Positions 25,201-33,869 of a stretch of 61,644 nucleotides of DNA are shown piece after piece (positions within the stretch are counted from its first letter, which is position 1; every line of letters starts with the position of its first letter). Both the position numbers and the translations under genes were made by a program. The notes beneath the pieces were generated by a model, which was not told where the DNA came from, did not search any database, and was given only the letters and a program-made list of their open reading frames with translations. Origin of the DNA: a virus; IMG/VR virus record IMGVR_UViG_3300032069_000399, positions 1 through 61,644 of that record. One strand, written 5' to 3'.

Positions 25201-27008
25201 TCGGAGGAGGAGCTGCGATCGGCGCAGCGATCGGGTCGGTAGTCCCGGTCATCGGGGCGGCAATCGGTGCCGCCGCGGGGGCTCTTGCCAAAGGAATCCA
25301 GGCTCTGGTCGGCGCGATCAAAGGCAAGAACGCCTACCAGGCTGGTGCGATGGAACTCGGCCGGGACTTCGGCGGCATCAGCATGTCCCCGGACGACTTC
25401 AAGAAGTGGCTCGAGGGGGTGGGGATATCTGAGAACCAAGCCTACCCGATCCGGAAGGATATCGAGTCGAGTTCGAAATTCCTGGCCGAGGTGGCCGGCC
25501 CCCTGGCCGCGGCGCAGGGCAAGACCCAGGAATTCCTGAAGTCTCTCGAAGCGGTCAAGACGGCCTGGGGAACGTTCGATTTCCGGAAGCAGTACGAGTT
25601 GGGCGAACTGACCGGCGATTGGACGGCTCTCGACGAGGCGTTCAAGGCTGCTTTCAAGGACTCGCAGGCGTTGAACCAGAATGTCCCGGACTGGCAAACG
25701 AAGCTCACGATGCTCGGGGACCAGACTAAGAAGACCGCCGCAGAGTTCCAGAACCTCTACAAGCAGTTCGAAGAAAATAAGACAGTCTCGGACGAGTTCG
25801 CGGATTTCCTGAAAAAGAACGCGGATGCGCTCGACGAAGCGGCGAAATCATCCTCGGCTTTCGCGGATGAGCTCGCGGCTGCCAGGAAAGCCCTAGAGAT
25901 CAAACCCCTGCTCGACGGCCTGAAAAGCCTCCGGGATGGGATCTCCGGAATGATCCCCGCGGTTGAGACGATGTACGACCGGTTTCTCAAGACCGGTGAC
26001 ATCACGGACGCCTTTGCCGCGAAGATTACGGAACTCGGCGGGGACATCTCGAAGTTCACCGAGGTGTCGGGGCTCGTGAAGCTCGACAGCTACTTCGCGG
26101 AGATGGTCCAGCACTTTAGGGACACGGGCGAGATCCTCCCTGACCTTCGCGACCTCTTCCAGCAGTTTGGCGGCGATTTGTCGGCACTGGACAAAGCCGC
26201 GGATCTCCCGGGCCTAAAGTCTTCACTGGGTTTCATTCAGGATCTTTCGGACGAGCTCACCAAGTTCCTGCCGGAACAGACCGCCATCCAGAAGCTGATG
26301 GCAGGAACCATGGACCAGTCCGTCATCGACGCACTCACGGGCGCAGGAATCGCTCCCGAAAGCCTGACGAAAATCACCGGCCTTCTGAAGATGGAGACCG
26401 GCTGGGACGACGCGGTGAAGCAGTTCCAGCAGTCGGGGAAGCTGCTCCAGGGCGGGCTGCTCGAGCAGGCTCTTCAACAGTATGGCGGAAGCGCCGGCCA
26501 AACCGCCGTATCCCGATCCGGCCAGGGTTTCAACACCGTCACCGACCAGCTGCTCGCCGGGACCAAGGCCGCGATGGATGCCGCGTTCCGGACCGAGCGC
26601 ACCGGCATCCTCGACATCCTGAAGCAGGCTGCGGGAGACATCACCAAGCAGGTTGGCGACATCACGAAGCCGATCGAGGACCAGTTCACCGTCGTGAGCG
26701 AAAACATCCAGACGGCGTTTCAGGCGGCAGCCGCCGCTGCCATCGCCGAACTCGACAAGATCCTGGCCAAGATCGAAGAGATCAAGAACGCGGCCAAGGA
26801 CATAGTGCCTGAACCCGTGACGCCTGGCGCAGGCGACACTTTGCCCGTGGAACCGGGGCCGGCTGAGCCTGTCCCCCCGGCCGAAGCTTCGCAGGGCACT
26901 TATATCGACCTGCGCGGCGCCACGATTTTCGGGTACGACGAGTTTGCCCGGCGCGTAGCCGAGGCTCAAGCAATGAACGCCCGCCGCGCCGGGCTCGCGC
27001 CGGCGTAG
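22266..27008 (+). CDS. Tail tape measure protein
   Basis: A 1580-residue protein starting MPTIGRLFYEIGGDTDRLQADLRQAVEMAKNAG. It is largely helical, with long coiled-coil regions (about 380-820), a Gly/Ala hydrophobic segment near 960-1020 (GGGAAIGAAIGSVVPVIGAAIGAAAG) and repeated helical modules after it. It sets tail length and is probably ejected at infection. At about 1.5 angstrom per residue the tail would be near 240 nm (inference). The last ten bases overlap the tRNA gene at 26999. Confidence 0.95.
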   Translation: MPTIGRLFYEIGGDTDRLQADLRQAVEMAKNAGLDVKRAGQSFLASFNEALNPTGILTEKLKLLEAAGKSSGDIIAVMGGQIKSAAETAKAHSQAIDPLVQKYADLANAAKGGGFSLESLGKTLTSFVQSPVSAAKEGIAGFAEKLGPAAVGLMGIASAAVAAGVAIFKVAESTAEEAEQIMNLSLRTGIGVERVQSLQKAAELMGASGETVVSAVSKINRELGKFGTGGEFTKGITSLGISLEDASGKSKTAIDLLGELRTKLLAIEDPAERAQVAAAVLGRRNQELAPLLLNSQENLFELAKQLEETGAVMDKVAIDQAMKLDQKLDVLAARFATVKTVAKEAAVETALAVSDIFTGDFWKLLAANLAKGAGMQSAQLASLQMRIKETVDAAAEAAKKQEDAGKKSADAAGLARMKEEELYNERLKLLSQGKENVDLLLKLQDAQEKFNTAIEKGLSHKEREKALNAVLTIREEIKAREEATKGLSEWIEKIRGLKPLDASSLAPSDMLKKQIEQAKTQIDSLREAFAAPGGKSREELEWLQAQVTANEEKVSQLTEQKALLEHIAGQVTAITLADDKDLAALGNTVAAREKILHQVTEAEKALKSINQDMEQTAKIQANIDRIGHAALVPNQKDIEAGLKKADADILKRLREYAAVEDAIDKAATTSKLEQLRLQEQIVGTVIPMNKDQREQIEIEKIHLQFAIKAEETRVRFTQIRAELMDKINKLDPSDPLRSKALDDMSKLAAAENEQLAILQKLEGAEVLKEHKKDIIEAAQEIRNQVSTVVNDFGKKVADSIVHWKSLGSAVKDFFTSLAESTLRIVMERLFKPLQSSIEKVIDSLFEKLFNPGAKKASGSNPVPEAGSWGNLLGTAGSGLPDWLKAATTPAEAGPSISGILAAGNPLLQVYSPAEYPSAQSSPDFVGPTLDMVKGGSTGGIFGVGGTAGSLIQGGLMAGGTAAFLDSFSQKGVRGWAEAIGGGAAIGAAIGSVVPVIGAAIGAAAGALAKGIQALVGAIKGKNAYQAGAMELGRDFGGISMSPDDFKKWLEGVGISENQAYPIRKDIESSSKFLAEVAGPLAAAQGKTQEFLKSLEAVKTAWGTFDFRKQYELGELTGDWTALDEAFKAAFKDSQALNQNVPDWQTKLTMLGDQTKKTAAEFQNLYKQFEENKTVSDEFADFLKKNADALDEAAKSSSAFADELAAARKALEIKPLLDGLKSLRDGISGMIPAVETMYDRFLKTGDITDAFAAKITELGGDISKFTEVSGLVKLDSYFAEMVQHFRDTGEILPDLRDLFQQFGGDLSALDKAADLPGLKSSLGFIQDLSDELTKFLPEQTAIQKLMAGTMDQSVIDALTGAGIAPESLTKITGLLKMETGWDDAVKQFQQSGKLLQGGLLEQALQQYGGSAGQTAVSRSGQGFNTVTDQLLAGTKAAMDAAFRTERTGILDILKQAAGDITKQVGDITKPIEDQFTVVSENIQTAFQAAAAAAIAELDKILAKIEEIKNAAKDIVPEPVTPGAGDTLPVEPGPAEPVPPAEASQGTYIDLRGATIFGYDEFARRVAEAQAMNARRAGLAPA

Positions 27009-27072
27009 CTCATCGGCAGAGCAGTCGCTCTGTAAGCGACGGATTCCGGTTCGAATCCGGACGCCGGCTCCA
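26999..27072 (+). tRNA. tRNA-Thr(UGU), overlapping end of tape measure gene
   Basis: A full cloverleaf of 74 bases: acceptor GCCGGCG/CGCCGGC, D stem GCTC/GAGC, anticodon stem GTCGC/GCGAC, T stem TCCGG/CCGGA, all fully paired, with CCA encoded. The anticodon loop TCTGTAA puts TGT at 34-36, but base 33 is C instead of the near-universal U. The 5' ten bases include the tape measure stop codon. It probably supplements threonine ACA decoding during late expression, if functional. Confidence 0.85.
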
Positions 27073-27111
27073 TTCAAGTAACACAGATCGCCACAAACCA
27101 GGAGGGATTGC

Positions 27112-27543
27112 GTGAAGAGATTTCTTCTTTGCAGTATCTGTCTGCTCATTCTGCTCAGTCCATGCATGACGTTCGCCGCTTCCGCGCGCGTCGTCGCGTT
27201 CCAGGGGACATCCGGCAACACCGTCACACTTGCCTGGGACGCCAACACGGAACCGGACCTCGCCGGCTACAAGGTCTACTGGGGCCGGTCCTCGCGTCAC
27301 TACGACAACTCCCCCGTGCCGACCGTGGCACCCAGCGCAAATCCCACGTTCACGACTCCCACGCTTCCGAACGGGACGTGGTATTTCGCGGTTACGGCCT
27401 ACAACACCGCGGGACTCGAAAGCGACTACTCGAACGAGGTCTCCAAGACGATTGCCACCGCCCCCGCACCGCCAAAAGGCCTTCGCATCTGGATCGTCGA
27501 AGCGATCGCATGGGTTTTCCGTCACCTGAAATTCTGGGCATGA
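27112..27543 (+). CDS. Secreted fibronectin type III protein
   Basis: A 143-residue protein with a signal peptide (KRFLLCSICLLILLSPCMTFAASA) and one FN3 domain (NTVTLAWDANTEPDLAGYKVYWG to YYF-like YFAVTAYNTAGLESDYSNEVS). GTG 27112 has GGAGG upstream. FN3 modules of this wording are common in secreted deltaproteobacterial proteins. It may be a surface or virion adhesin gained by the phage; a signal peptide is unusual for a virion protein, so a lysogen-expressed surface role is possible. Confidence 0.8.
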   Translation: MKRFLLCSICLLILLSPCMTFAASARVVAFQGTSGNTVTLAWDANTEPDLAGYKVYWGRSSRHYDNSPVPTVAPSANPTFTTPTLPNGTWYFAVTAYNTAGLESDYSNEVSKTIATAPAPPKGLRIWIVEAIAWVFRHLKFWA

Positions 27544-27551
27544 GTTGACTT

Positions 27552-27629
27552 TGCTGGCCCGCCCTCAAATGCCGAAAGGGGCGGAGATCGCTCTCCCAAG
27601 GGGTTGAGCCACGCCGCGGCGGGCCGGCA
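27552..27629 (+). ncRNA. Possible structured RNA in tail operon
   Basis: Arms 27552-27563 (TGCTGGCCCGCC) and 27618-27629 (GGCGGGCCGGCA) pair at 11 of 12 positions plus one G-U. Inside, CTCAA (27564-27568) pairs with TTGAG (27604-27608), with further GC hairpin potential around GGAG/CTC. The element fills the gap between the FN3 gene and the tail-tip gene. It has no known family I can name. Confidence 0.4.
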
Positions 27630-27641
27630 ATCCGATAAATC

Positions 27642-30578
27642 ATGATCACAGCAACCTATCGCTACTACGTCGACTGGGACAATGACGGCGACTTCAGCCT
27701 TCCCGGCGAGGATGTCTCCGCATTTGTCTTCGAAGCCTCGTGGGAGTATGGGCGCGACTACGCCTCCCAGCTGAACGGACGCAGCAAGGCCGGGAGCTGC
27801 CGCCTTAGCCTCGACAACTCCGACAGCCGGTTCTCGCCCTTCAATATTTCGAGTCCGATTTACGGCCAGATGCTCCCCGGCCGCCGCATCCGCATCACGA
27901 TGCAGATCGGAAGCGGGTCGGAAGTGACGATGTGGCAGGGTTTCCTCGAATCCATTTCCCCGACCGTCGGGCCGATGGTGCGGGTGTCGACAGCCGAACT
28001 TCTTGCATATGGCTCGCTTGCCCACAGATCGCTGCAAGGCCAGGTGTCGGTCCCGATGCACACCGACATCAAGACCGGCGACGCGATCACCGAGGTTCTC
28101 GACCAGGCGCAGTTCCCGGTTGGCGAGAGAGTCATCGATGCCGGACAGGGCACGATGTCCCGGTGGTGGGACCAGGGAAACGCAATCCAGGCGCTTCGCG
28201 ACCTCGAGGAGACAGAAGCCGGTTTCCTGCGCGAAACCAAGGACGGAAAGATTGCCTTTGAAGACCGCGCCCATCGCCTTTCCGGTCCGCATACGGCTTC
28301 GCAGGCCACATTCGGCGGCGGCAGCCTGGTCCTGTGGAACCCGCAGCAGGGCGATTCCTCGAAGGGCATCTTTAATTACATCGAGGCCGCGGTCAGGAGC
28401 TTCGACGTTTCCGAGGAAATGGTCCTCTGGACGCTCGCCGGGACGCCGCCTGCAATCGCTCCCGGGGCCACGCTGTCAATCAAAGGCCAGTTCCCCAACC
28501 CCACGTCTCAGAGCGGCTACCTTGCAGTATCGGAATGGACGATTACAGACTACCAGGCAAACAGCCAGGCCGACGACGGCGGCAGCGATCTCACCGAGCA
28601 CGTCGATGCGGTTGCCACGAAGAGTGCGATCGAGATCCTGCTCGAGTTCACGAACAACGGCACCGAAACTGCCTATCTCACCCTGTGCCGCTGCCATGGC
28701 GTCGCCGTCATTGAAAGCGATCCTGTCAAGGTCTGGGCCGAGGATGACGAAAGCAAGGATCGATTCGGCTACCTGCCGTACACCAATGTCGGCAAATTCC
28801 TGACGAACATCGCCGAGGCGCAGGATCGCTGCGATCACTTCCTTGCCATCTACAAAGACCCGGTCCCGATCATCTCGTTCGATCTCAAGGCGAACTATGA
28901 TTCGGCGCACCTTGCCGAAGCCCAGATCCGGGACGTCAGCGACCGCATCACCATCACGGCGGGAGCTCCCTATGGCCTCTACATCGATGAGGATTTCTTC
29001 GTCGAGTGGATCCGCCATAGCGTGGGCAGGGACAAGCTCCATGTCATGACCCTGCTTTGCTCCTCGGTTGTCTCGCACCACTGGCCTGCAAGCGGCACCC
29101 CCTACGAACCCAAGGTCATCCCGCCGCCCACTACCGGCGGCTCACCGCATGTGCCCGACGATCTTTGGACGAACGCAATCGCCTCGGGCCTGCGCCTCGC
29201 GATCGGCGCCGTGGCCGACAAGTGGAACGTGGACATCGACGAAGCGGAGATGCGGGCGAAGCTCTTCGCTGAGGGCTTCTCCGAGACGAGCGTGGACCTG
29301 CGCACGCCGGCCGAGGGCGGCACGCTCGTGCACAACGGCACGGACACGTGGGTGGTCACGGGCCTTGCGGCAGGCAAGTTCGGCATCGCAAAGCGGGTAA
29401 AGGTGGAAACCCCGGGACGCCTGTACTTTGCGTTCAGGCTGCACAACACCAAGGGCTGGAGCGTGTGGACCGACGGCAACGACACTCCGGAAGTGGTGCT
29501 CGACTACCTCGACACGGAAGACCCTGATGCCGCTGACATGGGGCCGCCTGAAGACTGGGCAGTGGAAGTGATCAAAGGCTCGTCACCGAACTCGTGCCGG
29601 ATCGTCGCGTCGCGCCCGAAGGTCAACGGTCACAAGATCCTCTTCGGAGTCTTTCAGATCAGGGATTCATCGGTTGGTCAGTGGCGCGGTATCGCGGACG
29701 ATTCGGGCGTAGCTGGAGGCGCCGAGGTCTGGTACGACGGTAGCGCGCAGGCTCACATTTTCGATCCGGTCAACTTCACGATAACCATCGGTCCTGGCGG
29801 TCCGGTCGACTATGGCGCAGATGTGATTGCAAACGGCGGCCTGCTGCTCATGGATGTGCGCTGCGGCCAGTTCCATCACGACTGGGTCATCTGGAACGGC
29901 CTCGCGCCGTCGCAAGTCGACGGCAACGTCCTGCGCGGCTGCGGCGTGGAGCCGGACGTGGGCAATCCCGACGAGAACGGACTCTACCAGGACGTGCGCA
30001 TCATGATCGTAAAGCCGCCTTGGACGTGGACAGGTGAAGGACACCAGGACAATCAGCCCGGGATGGGTGAATGGGGCGGCGAGTACTGGAAGAACGGCGG
30101 CGACAAGGACACGCAGACATTCGAGAGCGAAGACATCCTATATGACCCGGCAGTGAGTTATGAAGACCTGCAGGGGCGCGTGTGGTTCGGAAACGCGCTT
30201 TGCTTCTCGGACGACGACACCTATTCGGCCTGCCCGAAAGACCCGGGCGACCCGACGGACCCCGGGGTCATCATCGTCAAGTGGAGCTCGCACATCGTCA
30301 TCGACTGCAACCTGGGCAGCATCTTCTACCTGCTGCTGACGGCGGACGCAATCCTCGATCCGCTGGTGAACGCGAAACACTGCAAGCCCATCATCCTCAT
30401 CGTTCAGCAGGACAGCGTGGGCGGCCACAGGCTCACGCTTGATGATATCTACAACACCGGCATCGACATCGACGATGTCGCGCTGTCTGGCGAACCGGAT
30501 GGGCGCGACTACTTCGGGTTCATGCATAACGCGGATTATGAAGAAACGGATGTGGTTGCTTTCGTGAGGGGCTACTGA
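27642..30578 (+). CDS. Large tail-tip/baseplate protein
   Basis: A 978-residue protein starting MITATYRYYVDWDNDGDFSLPGEDVSAFVFEASWEYGRDY. Residues 1 to about 480 look like the tail-tip hub proteins of siphoviruses with long tails (LNGRSKAGSCRLSLDNSDSRFSPFN, then PGRRIRITMQIG). Residues about 530-700 and 700-978 are beta-rich and may contact host receptors. It is the first of the distal tail genes and couples to the first of four paralogous genes. The exact homologue is not identified. Confidence 0.75.
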   Translation: MITATYRYYVDWDNDGDFSLPGEDVSAFVFEASWEYGRDYASQLNGRSKAGSCRLSLDNSDSRFSPFNISSPIYGQMLPGRRIRITMQIGSGSEVTMWQGFLESISPTVGPMVRVSTAELLAYGSLAHRSLQGQVSVPMHTDIKTGDAITEVLDQAQFPVGERVIDAGQGTMSRWWDQGNAIQALRDLEETEAGFLRETKDGKIAFEDRAHRLSGPHTASQATFGGGSLVLWNPQQGDSSKGIFNYIEAAVRSFDVSEEMVLWTLAGTPPAIAPGATLSIKGQFPNPTSQSGYLAVSEWTITDYQANSQADDGGSDLTEHVDAVATKSAIEILLEFTNNGTETAYLTLCRCHGVAVIESDPVKVWAEDDESKDRFGYLPYTNVGKFLTNIAEAQDRCDHFLAIYKDPVPIISFDLKANYDSAHLAEAQIRDVSDRITITAGAPYGLYIDEDFFVEWIRHSVGRDKLHVMTLLCSSVVSHHWPASGTPYEPKVIPPPTTGGSPHVPDDLWTNAIASGLRLAIGAVADKWNVDIDEAEMRAKLFAEGFSETSVDLRTPAEGGTLVHNGTDTWVVTGLAAGKFGIAKRVKVETPGRLYFAFRLHNTKGWSVWTDGNDTPEVVLDYLDTEDPDAADMGPPEDWAVEVIKGSSPNSCRIVASRPKVNGHKILFGVFQIRDSSVGQWRGIADDSGVAGGAEVWYDGSAQAHIFDPVNFTITIGPGGPVDYGADVIANGGLLLMDVRCGQFHHDWVIWNGLAPSQVDGNVLRGCGVEPDVGNPDENGLYQDVRIMIVKPPWTWTGEGHQDNQPGMGEWGGEYWKNGGDKDTQTFESEDILYDPAVSYEDLQGRVWFGNALCFSDDDTYSACPKDPGDPTDPGVIIVKWSSHIVIDCNLGSIFYLLLTADAILDPLVNAKHCKPIILIVQQDSVGGHRLTLDDIYNTGIDIDDVALSGEPDGRDYFGFMHNADYEETDVVAFVRGY

Positions 30579-31402
30579 TGGCGGTGCCGGCCTTTCTCAA
30601 CGCGCCTTTCCGGTCGCTGAAGATCACGATCACGGACGTGGCGGACATCATCACGAATCTCCGGAGCGAGCTCCTGGCGCTGGCCGATCCCTGGACGGAG
30701 CCGGTGGCCGGCACGTTTAAGTCTCCGGCGCGCGCCGACGGCGTGTTCTTCACCGTCACTGTGGCGAGAATCATCGTCACACGCATCAGCTATGTCGTAA
30801 AGGATCACCAGGGGCTGCTTATCAACAACGACACGGACACGCGGCAGGACATTAAGGCTTCGGGCACGACCGATGTCTACATCTACACGAGTCCGTTTTA
30901 CGTGATCGTCGACTCAGCCGGGGCGACGGCTGGCACGCCGGAATGCTGGGGCGCCGGCATAGCGTGTCGCGAGCCCGAGCCGTTGGCCATTCCGCGTCCC
31001 AGCTATTGGGCGTCGCGCGGTCCCCGGCACGCGGCAGGCGCGTACGCGCTAACGTATAACGCGTGGTGGTACACATGGTATTTAAGCGTCGGGGCGACTG
31101 CCTACGCGACGGACAACTACGGCATCCTCAACCTTCGCTCAAAGGCAACAAACTACTACCTCGACCGCTTCTCGATGTGCGGCACCCTGATGTTCATCTC
31201 GATGGAAATGTGCGCTGCCTCGTGGCTGCTGGGACGCAGGTTCAACATGGTGATCTCTGACGGAATTCAGCCGGATCAGAGCGAGTGGTCGGTCCCATTG
31301 GACGCGGAAACGGTGGGCACGTTCCGCGCGCTGGGCTGGGGTGTGTTGGGAGGCGGCGTCTCCGTCCACTACGAACAAAAGGTCTACGTGAGGGTTGCCT
31401 GA
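30578..31402 (+). CDS. Distal tail protein paralogue A1
   Basis: A 274-residue protein. MAVPAFLNAPFRSLKITITDVADII opens it, followed by FKSPARADGVFFTVTVARI.TRISYVVKDHQGLLINND.DTRQDI. It shares this arrangement with the gene at 32245 and a looser plan with 31402 and 33061. All four start xxxPxxLxxxFRxxxxxxVxDVxxII and end with a VPL.xxxxGxFRxxG segment. Likely a virion tail-tip or receptor-facing protein; function inferred from position. Confidence 0.7.
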   Translation: MAVPAFLNAPFRSLKITITDVADIITNLRSELLALADPWTEPVAGTFKSPARADGVFFTVTVARIIVTRISYVVKDHQGLLINNDTDTRQDIKASGTTDVYIYTSPFYVIVDSAGATAGTPECWGAGIACREPEPLAIPRPSYWASRGPRHAAGAYALTYNAWWYTWYLSVGATAYATDNYGILNLRSKATNYYLDRFSMCGTLMFISMEMCAASWLLGRRFNMVISDGIQPDQSEWSVPLDAETVGTFRALGWGVLGGGVSVHYEQKVYVRVA

Positions 31403-32244
31403 TGGCAGTGCCTTCCTACCTGAACACCGGCTTTCGCTACTTCGAGCGCGTCGGCGTGTCGGACGTTCAGCAGATCATCGACGATGTCGAGGACGAGGTG
31501 CTGGCGAGCTCGGGGCTGGGTGATGTGGCGTGGTCGTCGTGGACGAATCCAGGTGCGGGGTTATACAAGTCCCCGGTGGATGCATGGAACCGCTTCATGG
31601 ACGTGCTATTGACGAGGGTTACGCAGCAAAAACTCGAAATGAGGCTGCGCAACCAGAACGCCGAAACGATCATGACCCGCCGCATCATCCTGTCCTCTTC
31701 CTATACCTGGACCGTGCGCATCTACAGCGGACCCTACCACCTGCTCATCGATGTCTACATGGGAGGCGCGCCCAGCCAGGGCTTTAGCGCCGGCATCCTT
31801 GACCTGAGCCCCGATCCGCAGGACTGCCACAGCCTTTACGTTTACGGCACCGGCCCATATGACACCTCGGACTTCAACGACAACACCGACAACGCAGACA
31901 GCGCGTTCATAAAGGCTGGGACAAGCGCGGCCGGGCACACCAACTGCGTAGCTCTGTATGGCGTGGTCGGTAGCGGCGGTGGATTCGGATACAGAACCTT
32001 GAGCGGGGCGCGCGTGCACCGCACCAGGGAGTTCTGGACGCAGCAGATAGGCGCGTCCGGCATGTACGGTTATTACCACCACGCGGGAATCGCGTACCAG
32101 CAGTTGTGGTGTCCAACGGCAATGTGCAAGGAAGGCAGCAAGCAGTTTGTGCCGATCGACACTGGCAAGCTCGGCGTCTTTCGTGTCATCGGCGCGGCGC
32201 CGCGGCCGGAATCTAACTGGGCGGTTTGCGCGAGGATGGCCTGA
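31402..32244 (+). CDS. Distal tail protein paralogue B1
   Basis: A 280-residue protein beginning MAVPSYLNTGFRYFERVGVSDVQQIIDDV. Its SWTNPGAGLYKSPVDAWNRFMDVLLTRVTQQKLE segment is almost repeated in the gene at 33061, making the pair type B. TGATG couples it to A1. Ends KLGVFRVIGAAPRPESNWAVCARMA. Confidence 0.7.
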   Translation: MAVPSYLNTGFRYFERVGVSDVQQIIDDVEDEVLASSGLGDVAWSSWTNPGAGLYKSPVDAWNRFMDVLLTRVTQQKLEMRLRNQNAETIMTRRIILSSSYTWTVRIYSGPYHLLIDVYMGGAPSQGFSAGILDLSPDPQDCHSLYVYGTGPYDTSDFNDNTDNADSAFIKAGTSAAGHTNCVALYGVVGSGGGFGYRTLSGARVHRTREFWTQQIGASGMYGYYHHAGIAYQQLWCPTAMCKEGSKQFVPIDTGKLGVFRVIGAAPRPESNWAVCARMA

Positions 32245-33060
32245 ATGAGCGTGCTGCCCTGCTACAACACCTCGTTCCGTTACCTGAACACTGCCGGAGT
32301 CACGGACGTGCAGACGATCATAAACGATCTGTACGCGGAGTTGGTGGCGCATGGAGGCTGGACCTGCACGGTTGGTGGCATCGGGGCATCGCCGACGGAG
32401 TTCAAGTCGCCAGCCCGCGCTGATGGGGCATTCTTCACGATCAACCTCACGCGCACGTCCGCCACGCGCCTCTCGTGGATCATCAAGGACCAGTACGGGA
32501 TCCTGGTCAATAACCAGACCACGACCAAGCAGGACATCGACGCCGGCGGCAGTTCAATCGACTACTTTACCGGTCCGATGCATGTGTGCGTGAACGCGCT
32601 GCGGGCCACTCCCGAGACCATGCACTGCGGCATGGCCGAGCAGTCGCCCGAAGGAAGCGACTCCATTCCATATGCGGTTATCTGGGCGCACCGGGGGCCG
32701 AGGAATGACGCGGGCACGCTGGCGGCGGACCGCTATTGGAATACTGTCTTTCTGAGGCTTAATGCCGCGACTACGTACTACGCTTCTGCAACTAACTCAA
32801 TCATGAGGGGCAGGCTGACCAGCGCGCGCACGCGCAGCCAGACGATCGCCGGCACCTGGCAGTTCTTTCCATTGGAGTTCCTGGACTACTCCAACTACAC
32901 CTGGATGGGCCGCGCCGCCCAGTGCGTGCTTGTGGACCAGTCGCAGTTTGCCCCGGGCGCCGAGATCACGGTGCCCTTGGGCGGCGCTGCCACGGGCGTT
33001 TTCAAGGTGGATGGCTGCCTGGCGACTTCCGGGTTGAGAACGGCATGGAGGAGAGGCTAG
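32245..33060 (+). CDS. Distal tail protein paralogue A2
   Basis: A 271-residue protein of type A: FKSPARADGAFFTINLTRTSATRLSWIIKDQYGILVNNQTTTKQDI matches A1 closely. AWAHRGPRNDAG-like and YYASATNSI segments also align to A1 (WASRGPRHAAG, AYATDNYGI). The central part diverges, which fits variable receptor contacts. Confidence 0.7.
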   Translation: MSVLPCYNTSFRYLNTAGVTDVQTIINDLYAELVAHGGWTCTVGGIGASPTEFKSPARADGAFFTINLTRTSATRLSWIIKDQYGILVNNQTTTKQDIDAGGSSIDYFTGPMHVCVNALRATPETMHCGMAEQSPEGSDSIPYAVIWAHRGPRNDAGTLAADRYWNTVFLRLNAATTYYASATNSIMRGRLTSARTRSQTIAGTWQFFPLEFLDYSNYTWMGRAAQCVLVDQSQFAPGAEITVPLGGAATGVFKVDGCLATSGLRTAWRRG

Positions 33061-33867
33061 ATGGCAGCCCCAACCTTCCTGTCGTCGAGCTTCGCCTATT
33101 TTGAGCGGCAGGGCGTGAGCGACGTGCAGACGATCATGGATGACATCGACCACCAGGTGAAAAACCACACGACGCCGGCGTGGACAAACCCGGGCGCGGG
33201 CCTCTACAAGTCGCCGGTGGATTCGAGCGGGCGATTCTTCGACGTGCTGTTGACGAGAATTACACAGTACAAGCTCGAGTGGCGCGTGCGCGACTACAAC
33301 GCGAACACGATTTGCACCAGGCGCATTAACCTGCCATCGACCAACACATGGACCGTGCACCTGTGGTTCGGCGAAAACCACCTGGAGGTTGGTGTCGATT
33401 GCGGATCGGCGGTGCCGGAGTTCCTGACGGCTGGACTGCTCGACTGCTCGCCGGATTCGCAAAGCTCTCACACACACAATGTCTATGGCCACGGCAGCCG
33501 CACGAATGCCGATGTTGCGGACGGATATGCCACCGTCGCCTATGCGATCATGTGGGACGGCGGTGCCGCCGGCGCAGCCTACACAATCCGCCTGCAGGCC
33601 TTCTGCCCCCAGTCATACGGGCAGGCCGCCGTGCTAACTATGAATGGCGCGCGGATGTACCGCGAAGCGGCATATTTCGCCCTGGCGACGGGCGAAGCGA
33701 CAAACCACAAGATCGCCGGCAGGCGCTACCACACACTCATTTGCGATGCCAACCTGCCGCACTTCTCCCGGATCACGGTGCCGATCGACCTCGGCGTGTC
33801 AGGCACTTTTATGGTGACGGGCCAGGCCGCAAGTGGGGGCCAGAGGCTCTGCATGAGGATTGCGTAG
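33061..33867 (+). CDS. Distal tail protein paralogue B2
   Basis: A 268-residue protein of type B, beginning MAAPTFLSSSFAYFERQGVSDVQTIMDDI with AWTNPGAGLYKSPVDSSGRFFDVLLTRITQYKLEW. It closes the ABAB array. The C-terminal GVSGTFMVTGQAASGGQRLCMRIA matches the family ending. Confidence 0.7.
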   Translation: MAAPTFLSSSFAYFERQGVSDVQTIMDDIDHQVKNHTTPAWTNPGAGLYKSPVDSSGRFFDVLLTRITQYKLEWRVRDYNANTICTRRINLPSTNTWTVHLWFGENHLEVGVDCGSAVPEFLTAGLLDCSPDSQSSHTHNVYGHGSRTNADVADGYATVAYAIMWDGGAAGAAYTIRLQAFCPQSYGQAAVLTMNGARMYREAAYFALATGEATNHKIAGRRYHTLICDANLPHFSRITVPIDLGVSGTFMVTGQAASGGQRLCMRIA

Positions 33868-33869
33868 CG

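Noticed and set aside
23553-25697. Long minus-strand frames inside the tape measure gene
   Set aside because: Arg/Leu-rich shadow translations antisense to a 1580-residue coding frame; no start context or motif.
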